64,000 nt of DNA, from positions 297,437 to 361,436 of the forward strand of contig JAREIK010003426.1 of NCBI GenBank assembly GCA_029783825.1, read 5' to 3'. A program made the position numbers and the translations under genes. This document shows, piece by piece, positions 43,101 to 53,144 of the stretch. Each line of letters starts with the position of its first letter. Positions within the stretch are counted from its first letter, which is position 1. This DNA is from Sapria himalayana. Its lineage: Eukaryota > Streptophyta > Magnoliopsida > Malpighiales > Rafflesiaceae. Below the pieces are notes generated by a model. That model made no database searches. It worked only from the letters and a program-made list of their open reading frames with translations, and was not told the origin of the DNA.

Positions 43101-43974
43101 GACAAATAGATAGACAAATATATTGATAAATAGATAGATTGCTAGATAGATAGATATATATATATATATATATACATACATACAGATAGGTAGGTAGATT
43201 ATTACATAAATAGATAGATCGATAGATAGATATACATCTAGATAGATAGATAGATAGAATAATAGATAGCCAGATAATTAGACATATAGTTAGACATATA
43301 GATCGAAAGAAAGATAGGTTGATAGATTGATAGATAGTTAGATAGACAGATATATAGATGGAAAGATTGACACATAGAAAGGCATCTAGAAAGACAGATA
43401 GATTGTCAGATAATAGATAGATACTAAGATAGTTAGATAGTTAGATAGTTAGATAGATAGATAGATATGATTGATTGATAGAAAGATTGATACACAAATA
43501 AATAGATAGATAGACAGATAGATTGAAAAATAGATAGACAGATAAATATAGATAGATAGATATAGATAGATAGAGAGTCAAAAATATAGACAGACAGACA
43601 GACAGATAGATAGACAAAAATATAGATAGATATAAAGTTAAATAGACAGACATATATATATATTGACCAAAAGATAGATAGTTAGGTAGATAGACAGACA
43701 GACAGAAAGATAGATAAATAGATAGACATAATGATAGAAAGATTGATAGACTAATTTATTAATAGATAGATTGGTAAATTTATTGACAGATAGAAAGTCA
43801 GATATATAGATAGATTAATTGATAAAGATATATAAGATATATAGAGAGATTGCCAGATAGACTGATAGATAGATAGTTACATAGATATACAAATAGAAAG
43901 ACAGATAGATAGACATAAAGATAGGCATATAGAGAGTCAGATAGATAGACACAGATAAATAGATAGATAGATAG

Positions 43975-44563
43975 ACAGACAGACAGATAGATAGATAGAT
44001 AAACATATCGATTGTTAGACAGATAGATAGAAAAAAGATAGATAGATAGATAAATAGATAGTTAAATAGGTAGACAATTAAGTAGACATAAAGATAGACA
44101 TAGACAGATAGATTGAATGATAGATATACACATAGATAGATATTAAGATACACAGATAGATAGATAAAGATATATATATATATATATATAGTTAGATAGA
44201 TAGATAAAGAGAAGTATAGATAGATTAGATTGATTGACATATAGATAAAAATATAATATAGGTATAAAGACAAACAGATATACAGACAAATAGATAGAAA
44301 GATAGATATAGAAATAGAAAGATAGATAGATTGATAGATATGAAGATAGATAGATAGAAAGATAGATATATCAAGTTATTATTAGATAGATATTTGGATA
44401 TTTAGATAGATAAACAGTTAGATAAAGAGATATAACGACATTTAGAAAGATCGAAAGATATACAGATATATAGATAGAAAAATAATTAAACAAATTGTTA
44501 GATAGAATGAAAGACAGATAGATAAATAGATAGATAGATAGATAGTTAGGTAGACATATAGAT

Positions 44564-44607
<44 letters not shown>

Positions 44608-44640
44608 ATATAGAAAGATAGATAGAAAGATAGACAGATA
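43975..44640 (-). repeat. Segment repeated on the far side of the LINE, copy 1
   Basis: CGATTGTTAGA, then TAGACAATTA and GTAGACATAAA, then TTGAATGA occurs from 44,009 and again from 51,863. GAAAGATCGAAAGATA is near 44,445 and 52,366, and GATAGATATTTGGATA near 44,384 and 52,299. The offset is 7.85-7.92 kb, about 1.2 kb once the LINE is removed, so the LINE landed between two tandem relatives. Confidence 0.82.
44571..44604. repeat. (TA)n microsatellite
   Basis: A TATATA run of about 34 bases after CATACATA, inside the segment flanking the LINE. Confidence 0.9.
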
Positions 44641-44911
44641 GATAGATATATAGATAAATAAATAAAGAGATACATAGATAAATATATAGATAGATAGACT
44701 TATAGATAAAAAGATGGATAAGCAGATAGATAGATAGATAGATAGTTAGATAGATAGATTGATAGATAGACACATAGACAGATATAAAGATAGATAGATA
44801 GAAAACATATAGACAAAGAAATAGATAGACAATAAGTTAGAAAGTTATATATATAAAGATACAGAAAGATAGATAGATAGACAGATAGATAAATATATAG
44901 AAAGATAGATA

Positions 44912-44922
44912 GATAGATAGTT
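44912..44922 (+). repeat. LINE target-site duplication, left copy (probable)
   Basis: GATAGATAGTT directly precedes the LINE 5' end. The matching GATAGACAGTT follows the poly-A tail at 51,571-51,581 with one mismatch. The uninterrupted sister units carry the exact word GATAGATAGTT at the aligned places (52,815 and 53,401). The repetitive setting makes the exact borders uncertain. Confidence 0.7.
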
Positions 44923-45034
44923 CTCGAGTGAATCTCCTTCTTCAAGCTCTCAAGCTCGTAGAGAGAGAAAATCACAATCCCTAGAGAGAGAATCTCGTCA
45001 TTGCTGTCGGAATCAAGCTCCTCTCAAGCTAAAT
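44923..45034 (+). promoter_or_regulatory. LINE 5' leader
   Basis: About 112 bases rich in CTCTCAAGCTC and AGAGAGAGAA words lie between the satellite and the ORF1 start codon. LINEs usually carry an internal promoter in this place. No specific promoter element is visible, so the regulatory role is by position only. Whether the 5' end is complete is unknown; the short leader could reflect mild 5' truncation. Confidence 0.6.
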
Positions 45035-45697
45035 ATGGAGCAAAAAGACTTATTACCAAACAATAAGTCGTTTGCTTCGATATTAAGAGAGCCCGCGCCT
45101 CCCTCATTCTGCTTCGAGAACAAACACGGGAGTCCCGTGATTGTTTTTTCAACAGAAGAGATGCGCAAGTTCATGGAGCCTTTTGAATATATGCTTATTG
45201 GTAAGTTTTCTCATGGAAGGCCTCGCCCGAAGGAAATAAAGCAGTTTATCTCCTCGTTAAAGCTTACGGGAAGGGTGAAGCTAGCTGACTATGACGCGAA
45301 GCACGTCTTCCTGCAGTGTTTTATGATTAAGGACTTCTACCGCTTATGGCATAGAGGTCTATGGCAAGTTAACGGCTTCCCCATGCGCATTTTGAGGTGG
45401 ATGAAGGAGTTCAGTCCACTGGAGGAGGCGCCATTAGCCCTGGTTTGGTTTTCCTTACCGAATCTCCCATTATATTTGTTTAACCCACAATCTCTCTACA
45501 AAATTTCATCTAGTTTGGGTAAACCTGTAATTCGTGATGAAGATACTGTTTCTATGACAAGGCTAAGCAAGGCTCACATTTGTGTTGAGTGTAACCTACT
45601 CACTCAGCCACCAAATATGATCTGGATCGGTAATGGAGAGGATGGGCAGAATAATGGGTTTTGGCAACCTGTTATTCCCGAAAATCTGCCTACTTAT

Positions 45698-45739
45698 TGC
45701 ATAAAATGTAAGAGACTTGGGCACGAATCGGGGGTGTGT
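45698..45739 (+). other. CCHC zinc knuckle coding segment of ORF1
   Basis: Codons for Cys222, Cys225, His230 and Cys235 are all intact. Zinc knuckles of this spacing bind nucleic acid in retroelement structural proteins. Confidence 0.92.
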
Positions 45740-46307
45740 AAAATGGGTACAGAACAATTAGAAAATGTGCAAGGGTTAGAAGGTAGAAAAAGAATGATAG
45801 AAAGATGAATTAGGAAGGAGGGAGGAGCTGGAGAAAAACCTGCAATTGAGGCAGGTTTAATGGAAGAAGAAGGGGAGTATATGAGAGAGAAAGAGAGTAA
45901 GTTGTTAGGAGAGGGAGAGGCTAGTAATAGAGTATATCATGATGGAAGCATGGAGGAAGGAGACAAGCTTGGGGAGGGAGAAAAATGGGAGGAGGTAAAG
46001 GGTAGAAAGAAGAGGAATAAGAAAATTAAAACTAGAATAATTATAAAAGAAAAACTGGAGGACTATAGCTGGATAGATGGTGATCTTTTGGATTTCCCAG
46101 AGGAAGAAGCAGAGGTGTTTAGTTGTCCTTCAATAGGTAGAGAAGCTATAAAAATAATGGCAATGCAGCTTGGGTGGAAGGATAAATATTATGAAAAAAT
46201 ACAAGTCAACTCGAATGCAATTAAGACCCCAAAGAATAAGAAAAAATATTTAAACACAAAATATGATACTAAGTATACAACTAGATCCCAATCTAAGCTA
46301 GGAATTA

Positions 46308-46315
46308 ATGGATAG
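46308..46315 (+). promoter_or_regulatory. ORF1 stop / ORF2 start overlap
   Basis: The bases ATGGATAG contain the ORF2 start (46,308) and the ORF1 stop (46,313). The two frames overlap by 8 bases with ORF2 at +1 relative to ORF1. Such an overlap fits translation of ORF2 by termination and reinitiation, as shown for some other LINEs. The mechanism here is inferred. Confidence 0.75.
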
Positions 46316-46985
46316 ATGCCTTTATTGGAACATAAGAGGGGTTGTTAATAATCCCTCGATAAATAGGTTAAAACTATTAATTAAAACTCATAGAATTTCT
46401 CTAGTAGTCATTGCGGAGCCTATGATCCAGAAGGATCAATTAATTAACTACAGGCAAAAACTAGGGTTTAACAATGCATATGCTAATATAAATAGTAAAC
46501 TCTGGATAATGTGGCATAATTATTTGGACATTGAAATTTTAAAAGATATAGATCAGGTAGTACATTTTAAAATAAATAAAGAAAGAGATGAAATAATATC
46601 GGTAGTATATGCTAAAAATGATAAAAAATCAAGGTTAGCACTGTGGGAGGAAATGTAGAATATCGCATCTAGGAATGCACCCTGGATTATAGGAGGTGAT
46701 TTTAATATAATCAGGAGCAATCAAGAAAAGAAAGGAGGTAAAACCCCGGATCCAATAGCAATGACACAATTTAATGAGGCGATCTCAAACTCGAAATTAA
46801 TGGAAATAGATTTCACAGGTTCAAGTTACACTTGGTGTAACAACAGGAGTAAAAGAATCACAATTTGGGCTAGACTGGACAAAGCACTGTGTAATGCTAA
46901 GTGGGTAGCTTTGCATGGGGTCACAGGGCTAAGACACCTAAATAGAACCTGTTCGGATCATTTCCCATTGCTCATTACAATCTTT
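46308..46985 (+). other. ORF2 endonuclease domain
   Basis: APE/EEP-fold endonuclease that nicks target DNA to prime reverse transcription. Visible active-site motifs are Asn8 in WNIRG, Glu37 in AEPM, GGDFN at 46,692-46,706, SYTWCNN, RLDK, and SDHFP near 46,954. All key residues are present; a TAG at 46,656 (one change from CAG) breaks the domain in the middle. Confidence 0.92.
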
Positions 46986-47341
46986 AAGAGCAACCGAGTA
47001 TCAGGTAACTTTAAATTTCAGAATATGTGAGAAAAGCACGCTGGCTTTGAAAAATTGGTAATTGAATCTTGGAAGGAGCCAGCAATGGGGAAACTGATGC
47101 AAGTATTAATGGTTAAGCTTCATAGATTAAAAAAATGTCTAAAAATATGGAATGAAGAAGTCACGGAAATTTAAATCAAATAATAAAGCAAGAAGAGGAA
47201 ATAGTAGAAAATCTGGAATTAGAATACGATAATAATAACATAGAGGCAAAGAGACAGGAACTAAATAAGGCTAAAGGGGACTTGAGGCTTAAGTTGCATA
47301 TGGAGGAAGTATACTGGAAATAGTGTTCAAAAATTAAATGG

Positions 47342-47815
47342 TTGAAAGATGGAGAGAGAAACACTAAATTTTTTCATAACATGTGTAAAATAAAGGCTCA
47401 AAAAAATAAAATCAAGGGCCTAAAAACTAATGAGGGAACATGGGTTGAAGATGAGAAGCAGATAGGAATCCTCTTTGAAGAATTTTTTAAAAGTCATCTA
47501 TGCAGACAGGCTCCTCAGGTAGTAAACTCATTAATGGATGGGATCAACACAGTCATCTCAAAAGAACAAAATCAAATGATGGAGAAGATCCCGGAGGAAG
47601 AAGAGATTAAAAATGCAGTGTTTAATCTGGATAAGGATAGTGCAGTAGGGCCAGATGACTGGAATAATTATTTTTTTCAGTTAAATTGGCTCATTATCAA
47701 AAAAGATCTTGTTCCATCAATTGCAAGTTTTTTTGTAGGGGCGGATATTCCAAAGGCATGGGCAAACTCTTTCATAGTGCTAATCCCCAAAAAAGAATCA
47801 CCTTTAAAAATATGA
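47342..47815 (+). other. ORF2 linker and start of the reverse transcriptase
   Basis: Reads KDGERNTKFFH, a signature of the region before the plant LINE RT, then AVGPDDWN and ANSFIVLIPKKES of the RT N-terminal motifs. The frame is lost in the A-run at 47,806-47,810; removing one A from that run would bring in the expected EDFRPISLCN continuation. Confidence 0.9.
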
Positions 47816-47975
47816 GGATTTTAGGCCTATAAGTTTATGTAATGCAATTTATAAGATCCTTGCAAAAATAATTCAAAACAGACTTAGTAATATTTTACCA
47901 TTTATAATATCACTGGAACAAACAGGATTTGTTAAGAATAGATTAATGATTTAAAATATTAGATTAGCATCAGAA

Positions 47976-48881
47976 ATGATGAAAGAAATAGCATTTAAAA
48001 CAAGGGGAAGTAACTTAGTAGTTAAGCTAGATTTATCTAAGGCATTTGATAGAGTAGAATGGCATACACTATGTTTCGTTATGAGAAAATTTGGTTTCTC
48101 TGAAATATGTATTGATTTAATATATAGATGTGTAACTAGCGTTTGGGTTAGAATCATTGTAAATGGAATGAAAAGTGAAGAATTCAAACCAAGACGTAGC
48201 TTGAGACAGGGGGACCCATTATCGCTCTTATTATTTGACATGTACTTAGAATTGTTAATTGTTAATTTAAATAAAAGAATGTCAGAGTGCAAAATAATCC
48301 CCTTTAGACAGCCAAAAAATACTCCGAGAATAAGTTGTTTAGCTTATGCAGATGATATCATTATTTTCACAAATACGAATAAAAGTTCATTGAAGAACCT
48401 GATGGACCTTCTACAATTATTTGAGAAGGAAACAGGTCAAGCCCTTAATAAGGACAAAAGTCAATTTATGTTAGCAAAAAAATCCTCCGGAAAAGTGGTA
48501 AAAAAAATTAAAAACATAACGGGTTTTAAACATAAAAAAGATGCTTTAGTATATTTAGGTTGTCCGATATACGAAGGAAGGCTGAAAGAGAAGTATCTAA
48601 CCCCTTTACATGATAAAATGAGAAGGAAAATAGCTAGTTGGAAAGTAGATCTATTAGGATTTGGTGGGAGGATTACATTAATCTCCTATGTTCTTCAAAG
48701 TACACTAGTACATATTATATCAGTCATACATCCACCTAAGAAATTCACAAATAAACTAGAAATGGAAATGGCAAATTTTTTATGGGGTAAAAAAAATGGA
48801 AAGCAGAAAATTCACTGGAAAAATTGGAAAGACATCTATTATCCAAAAGCGGAAGCGGGGTTACACTTCATTAATTTATAG
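47976..48881 (+). other. ORF2 reverse transcriptase core and thumb
   Basis: This is the longest undamaged stretch, 301 codons. Motif A is KLDLSKAFDRVEW (48,024-48,062). Motif B is SLRQGDPLSLLLF (from 48,198), where the usual PLSPLLF Pro is Leu. The catalytic YADD is at 48,345-48,356. It continues through YLGCPIYEGR and FLWGKKNGKQKIHW, typical of plant LINEs. The stop at 48,879 follows GLHFINL. Asp residues for metal binding are intact. ATG at 47,976 is internal and not a natural start. Confidence 0.95.
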
Positions 48882-48910
48882 GACATGGCGGCTGCCTGGG
48901 ACTGCAAAGG

Positions 48911-49477
48911 TTGGAAGAAAATGATTCCCTCTGGGCAAAATATATGCGAGCAAAATATCTAGAACAAGAACACAATCGCGTTAAGCAGAAATCAAATAAC
49001 TGGAAAGCATTAGAAAAACAAAAGGAAATAGTAGATGCCCATTCATTACTGAAAAAATTGGGATGGAAATGGACCCTTAATCCACAAGGTAATTTTACGT
49101 TAAAGTCAGCAAAATAATTGATAAGAAGGAAAAAACCCGTGCAATCTTTATTTAAATGAGCCTGGAAAGCAGGTATTCCACAAAAAATGTGCTCGCTGGC
49201 ATGGAAAGTTCTGGTGAATGCACTGCCTGTGGATACTAATGTGAAAAGAAAATGTGTTAAAATGGCCTCCAGATGTGAATGTTGCTTTGCAGAAGAAGAA
49301 TCAATGGATCAACTTTTCTCAAGTGGAAGAATCGCTGTAGTAGTCTGGAGGGAATTAGGAGACCTGATACAAATAACTAAAAAAAAGGATAGAATAATTG
49401 ATAGAATTAAGAATTGGGAGAATATAAACTCTAGCAGTTATATCAAAATTGGCTCACTCAGAATCTACCTCATATAG
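48911..49477 (+). other. ORF2 zf-RVT-like region
   Basis: The frame reads ENDSLWAKYMRAKY, then, past stops at 49,115 and 49,157, IPQKMCSLAWKVLVNALPVD and SRCECCFAEEESMDQLF. The Cys cluster and the LAWK, NALPVDTN and VWREL words match the zinc-binding region found between RT and RNase H in plant LINEs. A frame change just before 49,465 joins it to LPHIVIWCLWKARNK in another frame. Confidence 0.88.
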
Positions 49478-50221
49478 TAATATGGTGCCTATGGAAAGCT
49501 CGTAATAAGAGTAAATTTGAGGGTATAAGAATGAATTCAAATGAAATTATAAAAGATATTATTAAAGAAATCAGGAATATATCAAGTATAAACCCTATAA
49601 AGGTTGATGGTTCTTGTTTAAATAAGGTAGCTGGAATGTTCTGGGGCCTTGCTGTCACAAATACGAAACAGAGATGGTTAAAAAGTATAAGTTGGAATAG
49701 GCCTCCGGAAGGTAAAATATAACTAAACACGGATGGTAGCTTCAATAGGGACACTGGTATAGCAGGTGGAGGGGGGGTAATAAGGGATTCAAACGGGTAT
49801 GTGATAAAAGCATTTACATCAGCTACAGAATCATTCTTAGCTCTCCACTCGGAGATAAAAGCTTTGAATATAGGATTAAATGTCTGTATAAAGTTAGATT
49901 TAAAAAAATATACAAATTCAAGTAGACTCCATGCTTTTGGTAGATTTAGTAAGTGGAAAAATAATTCTTTTGATGTATGAGGAAGAAATGGAAATTATTT
50001 TGAACCTCATTAAACTGCTTAATGCATCAATCTTACATATATATAGAGAAGCCAATACTTGGGCGGATAGCCTTGCAAGATTAGGTTCGATAAGAGGAGA
50101 ACATGAATTTGATGAGGTTTCGATGCGAGAAAAAATAAAAGGAATAGCGAAATTAGAGAGGAAGGCCTTCCCTTATTTAAGATTCAAGAAGGGTAGTATT
50201 AACAGAAAAAATAGAATATGA
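49465..50221 (+). other. ORF2 RNase H domain
   Basis: After WCLWKARNKSKFEG, the RNase H fold begins at NTDGS (49,726-49,740, first Asp), then GIAGGGGVIRDSNG, HSEIKAL (Glu, about 49,852), VDS (Asp, 49,925) and WADSLARLG (last Asp, 50,066). All four acidic residues are present, split by a stop at 49,720 and a frame change in the A7 run at 49,902-49,908. RNase H removes RNA from the cDNA hybrid and is common in plant L1 elements. Confidence 0.92.
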
Positions 50222-51561
50222 GAATTATAAGAATATATGCTATTAACTGTTATGGTGTTGTGGTAGCTTCTGTGCAGGGGAATTTCTGTCTCTGTAGGTT
50301 ACAGGTATGTACATTATGGAGGCAAAGGTAATAGGACAAGGTAAGATAATGGTTGATAGCATATTTTACTGTAGCTTCCTTTTTTCTTAGCAGCGAAGTT
50401 AATTGTATAAACAACCAGAAAATCCAGTAGCTGCTGGAATTTTGGAAGCTATTTTTTGCATGGTTAATTTTGCTGCTAAACTGCTAAATGTTGCTGTTTT
50501 TTTTGTATTTTGATTGTGTTTTTGCTGCTGTTGTTCCTTTTGTGGCTTGTGTTAATTTAGCAGCGAAGGTAATAGGACAAGGTATTGTTGCTTGTGGCTG
50601 TTGTTCCTTATGTGTTTTTGCTGCTGTTCCTTGTTTCCTTTTGTGTTTTTGGCTTCTGTTTTTTGTGAAATTGCAGATTATATATATAGTGCTCTCGAAA
50701 AGAACACATAATAATAAGTTGATTTGTCAATGGTTTGCTTGCTACTTCCCGAGTTGGAAGTTTCTAATGGCAGATAAACAAGTTACATTCTCGGATGATT
50801 CACCTGGCACTGTGGGTGATTAGTAGACTTGAAGAGGATCCATAGAACACATACATCACCATGGTTCGGAGGGGTGTTTAATGATCGATTTATCTGATAG
50901 GGTCTGGTTTATTAAGTGAATTTACCCATAGTTTATTGAGTTTGAGTTATGCAGAAAAAATTTAGGCTCTACTGCAGCTCGTGAAAAGCTGAAAAAGACA
51001 ACATTTCTAATAAAAAAGACGCGGCAAAGGAAACAAGAGTGAATGGAATTCTTGACCACTAGAGCGTGAAAAAAAGAAGAAAGATGGTCGATGAACACAC
51101 GGGAACGATGCGAACAACAGGAATCGGGACACGGGGAAGACGGGAAGTTAGATGATGAGTTGAAGAATGAGGAATCGGGAAGTCAGATGATGAGTTGAAG
51201 AATCGGGACACGGGGAAGACGAGAAGTCAGATGATGAGCACAGGAAACGTGGATCATAGAAACACAAGGGGCCGAACAATAAATAATTAAAAATAAAAGA
51301 GAAGATGGGCCGAAAATAGAGATCAATCAAGTGGCTAGACAAAGCAGAACAAAGCAAGCCAAAGCTCCAGCTTATTCTAGTTGAAATCTAGTTTATAAAA
51401 TGAATAAATGCTATATTTGATAACGATATTTAAGATCCAATATGTTAGCTTGTAGGTTTAAGGTTTAAGATGGGTGTAAGAGGGCAAAGAGTAGATGTAG
51501 GTTGTAAAAATGGTATTCCTCCGCCAAAAGAGAGGGTTATTAATAATAAAACAAACTTTAT
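50222..51561 (+). other. LINE 3' UTR, unusually long
   Basis: About 1.34 kb follow the ORF2 stop. The first part (to about 50,690) is rich in T and G, with repeated TTTTGCTGCTGTTG, TTCCTTTTGTG and TTAGCAGCGAAG words. AAGGTAATAGGACAAGGTA occurs at 50,325 and 50,566. The final part (from about 51,440) ends CCTCCGCCAAAAGAGAGGG followed by TTATTAATAATAAA, the kind of 3' end seen in plant LINEs. The middle (about 50,850-51,400) is purine-rich with a local tandem repeat and could be a nested insertion. The open frame at 50,488-50,823 is T-rich and I do not support it as a gene. Confidence 0.75.
51122..51240. repeat. Imperfect tandem repeat in the LINE 3' region
   Basis: AATCGGGACACGGGGAAGAC followed by G(G/A)GAAGT(T/C)AGATGATGAG starts at 51,122 and 51,200. 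A shortened unit at 51,173 lacks the ACACGGGGAAGACG segment. The three units are tandem and GC-richer than anything around them. Confidence 0.85.
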
Positions 51562-51570
51562 AAAAAAAAA
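51545..51570 (+). terminator. LINE polyadenylation signal and A tail
   Basis: AATAAA at 51,545-51,550 is followed by a short spacer and nine A residues (51,562-51,570). Satellite DNA begins immediately after. This is the expected 3' end of a LINE inserted by target-primed reverse transcription. Confidence 0.88.
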
Positions 51571-51581
51571 GATAGACAGTT
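51571..51581 (+). repeat. LINE target-site duplication, right copy (probable)
   Basis: GATAGACAGTT differs by one base from GATAGATAGTT at the left junction. The next bases (CGATAGATAGACATATAAAT) match the sister unit sequence after its own GATAGATAGTT. Confidence 0.7.
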
Positions 51582-51834
51582 CGATAGATAGACATATAAA
51601 TAGATAGATAGATAGATAGACAAATATATAGATAAATAGACAAACAGATAGATAGGAAAAAATATAGATAGATAGATAAAAAATTGTCATATTGATAGAT
51701 TTTTAGACAGATATATAGATATATAGCTGTATATATATAGATAGATATACAAATAGATATATAGATAATTATATAGATAGACACATAGATAGACAGATAG
51801 AGAGATAGACGGATAGATAAATAGATAGATAGAT

Positions 51835-52003
51835 AGACAGACAGATAGATAGATAGACAGATCGATTGTTAGAAATATAGATATATAGAAAAATAGATAG
51901 TTAAATAAATAGACAATTAGGTAGACATAAATATAGACATAGATAGATAGATTGAATGAGAAATATACACATAGATATACATAGAGATACACAGATATAT
52001 AGA

Positions 52004-52035
<32 letters not shown>

Positions 52036-52114
52036 CATATATATACATAGATAGTAAGATAGATAGAAATATAGACATACAGATAGATAGACATATAAAT
52101 AAATAAATAAATAA

Positions 52115-52183
<69 letters not shown>

Positions 52184-52480
52184 AATAGATATAGAGACAA
52201 ATAGATAGAAAGATAGATATAGAAATTGAAAGATTGATAGATAGATTGATAGATAGATATGAAGATATATAGATAGACATATCAACATATTATTAGATAG
52301 ATATTTGGATAGATAGATAGATAAATAGTTAGATAGAGAGATATAATGATATTTAGAAAGATCGAAAGATATATAGATAGATAAATAGATAATTATACAA
52401 ATAGTTAGATAGAAAGAAAGATAGATAGATACATAGAAAGATAGATAGTTAGGTAGACATATAGATATATATATATATAT
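51835..52480 (-). repeat. Segment repeated on the far side of the LINE, copy 2
   Basis: Partner of 43,975-44,640 with the same ordered strings. Between shared strings it has gained a long AAAT/AT tract (52,096-52,179) where copy 1 has only a short TATATA run. Confidence 0.82.
52096..52179. repeat. (AAAT)n then (AT)n compound microsatellite
   Basis: About six AAAT units run into about 60 bases of uninterrupted AT, the longest dinucleotide tract in the window. Confidence 0.95.
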
Positions 52481-52557
52481 ATACAGATAGATAGTCAGGG
52501 ATATAAAGAGATAGATAGGTAGATAGATAGACAAATAGATACACAGATAGATAGAAA

Positions 52558-53144
52558 GATAGATAGGTAGAAGATAGATAAATAGTCAGATAGATAGATA
52601 GACACAGATATACAGATATATAGGTAAAAAGATAGAAAAATAGATAAACAGATATAAAGATAGATGTATAGATATATAAACATATAGAGAGACAAATAGA
52701 TAGACAAATAGTTAGAAAGTTATATAGATAAAGATATACAAAGATAAATGGATAGACACATTGATAAACATATAGAAAGAAAGATAGATAGATAAACAAA
52801 TAGATAGACATATAGATAGATAGTTAGATAGATAGCCATATAAATAGATAGATAGAGAGAGAGATAGATAAACAAATATATAGATAAATAGACAAACAGA
52901 CAGATAGACAAAAATATAGATAGATAGATAGATACAAAAATAGTCATTTAGATAGATTTATTGATAGATATATAGATATATATCTATATATACAGATTGA
53001 TATACAAATAGATATATAGATAGATATATTAATAATTATATAGATAGATTCATATATAGATAGATAGATAGCCAAATTGATATACATATAGATAAATAGA
53101 TAGGTAGATAGATAAAATGATAGATAAATAGAAACATAGATAGA
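52558..53144 (-). repeat. 0.59-kb unit B, sister of the LINE target
   Basis: GAAGATAGATA then TAGTCAGATAG at 52,570, GTTAGAAAGTTATATAGATA at 52,711 and AAAAATATAGATAG near 52,911 all recur 585-587 bp downstream in unit C. At 52,815 it carries the uninterrupted site GATAGATAGTT where the related unit holds the LINE. Confidence 0.88.

Larger units (their letters stand above)
17813..44922 (-). repeat. Degenerate (TCTA)n satellite in inverted orientation, before the LINE
   Basis: The + strand is TAGA/GATA with variants AATAGATAG, GACATATAG, GACAAATAG and ATTGATAG; the TCTA sense lies on the - strand. ATTGATAG blocks are dense in places (for example around 19,120-19,190, 28,200-28,330, 40,090-40,180) and give the satellite a patchy texture. 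Duplicated segments inside it are listed separately. Long open frames on the - strand are translations of the repeat and not genes. Confidence 0.97.
45035..46315 (+). pseudogene. LINE ORF1 protein (DUF4283-like, CCHC zinc knuckle), interrupted by one stop
   Basis: The ATG at 45,035 opens a frame that reads to a TGA at 45,806-45,808. The same frame then continues without break to TAG at 46,313-46,315, so the original protein was about 426 residues. Residues about 40-190 resemble the DUF4283 region of plant LINE and retroelement gag-like proteins (LIGKFSHGRPRPKEIKQF, then FSLPNLPLYLFNP). A zinc knuckle of pattern CX2CX4HX4C spans residues 222-235 (CIKCKRLGHESGVC). The part after the stop is acidic, then strongly basic (KGRKKRNKKIK). 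ORF1 proteins bind the element RNA and form the RNP. The stop is one transition from CGA, so a single C-to-T change explains it. A shortened product with the knuckle could still be made. Confidence 0.9.
46308..50221 (+). pseudogene. LINE ORF2 polyprotein (endonuclease, RT, RNase H), disabled
   Basis: The remains cover about 1,300 codons, typical of plant L1 ORF2. In order there are an APE-type endonuclease (WNIRG, AEPM, GGDFN, RLDK, SDHFP), a reverse transcriptase (KLDLSKAFDRVEW, SLRQGDP, YADD), a Cys/His zf-RVT-like region, and an RNase H (NTDGS, HSEIKAL, VDS, WADSLARLG). In-frame stops lie at 46,656, 47,028, 47,321, 47,952, 48,879, 49,115, 49,157 and 49,720. Frame changes lie near 47,165, in the A-run at 47,806-47,810, around 48,885-48,905 (with some loss of sequence), just before 49,465, and in the A-run at 49,902-49,908. 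Most stops are one transition from Gln or Trp codons. Catalytic residues are otherwise largely kept, so the decay is moderate. Confidence 0.94.
44923..51570 (+). mobile_element. LINE-1-like non-LTR retrotransposon, full structure but inactivated
   Basis: The order is: 5' leader, ORF1 with a DUF4283-like region and CCHC knuckle, overlapping ORF2 with endonuclease, reverse transcriptase, zf-RVT-like region and RNase H, a 1.3-kb 3' UTR, AATAAA, and a 9-base A tail. It copies by target-primed reverse transcription. Base composition and codon use differ sharply from the flanking satellite. ORF1 has one stop codon. ORF2 has eight in-frame stops and about five frame changes, so it makes no working enzyme. 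It inserted into a satellite already built from tandem units of about 0.6 kb. Confidence 0.95.

Noticed and set aside
47176..47364. A 62-residue - strand frame and the 94-residue - strand frame at 49,470-49,754
   Set aside because: Both are antisense shadows of LINE ORF2.
47951..48292. A 113-residue - strand frame opposite the reverse transcriptase
   Set aside because: It is the shadow of the RT coding sequence, which has clear catalytic motifs on the + strand.
50488..50823. A 111-residue open frame rich in Phe, Val, Ala and Cys after the LINE RNase H
   Set aside because: It lies in T/G-rich LINE 3' UTR, its first half is low-complexity, and no domain is recognised.
51148..51357. A 69-residue - strand frame in the LINE 3' region
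   Set aside because: It is formed by the local tandem repeat and has no recognisable domain or start context.
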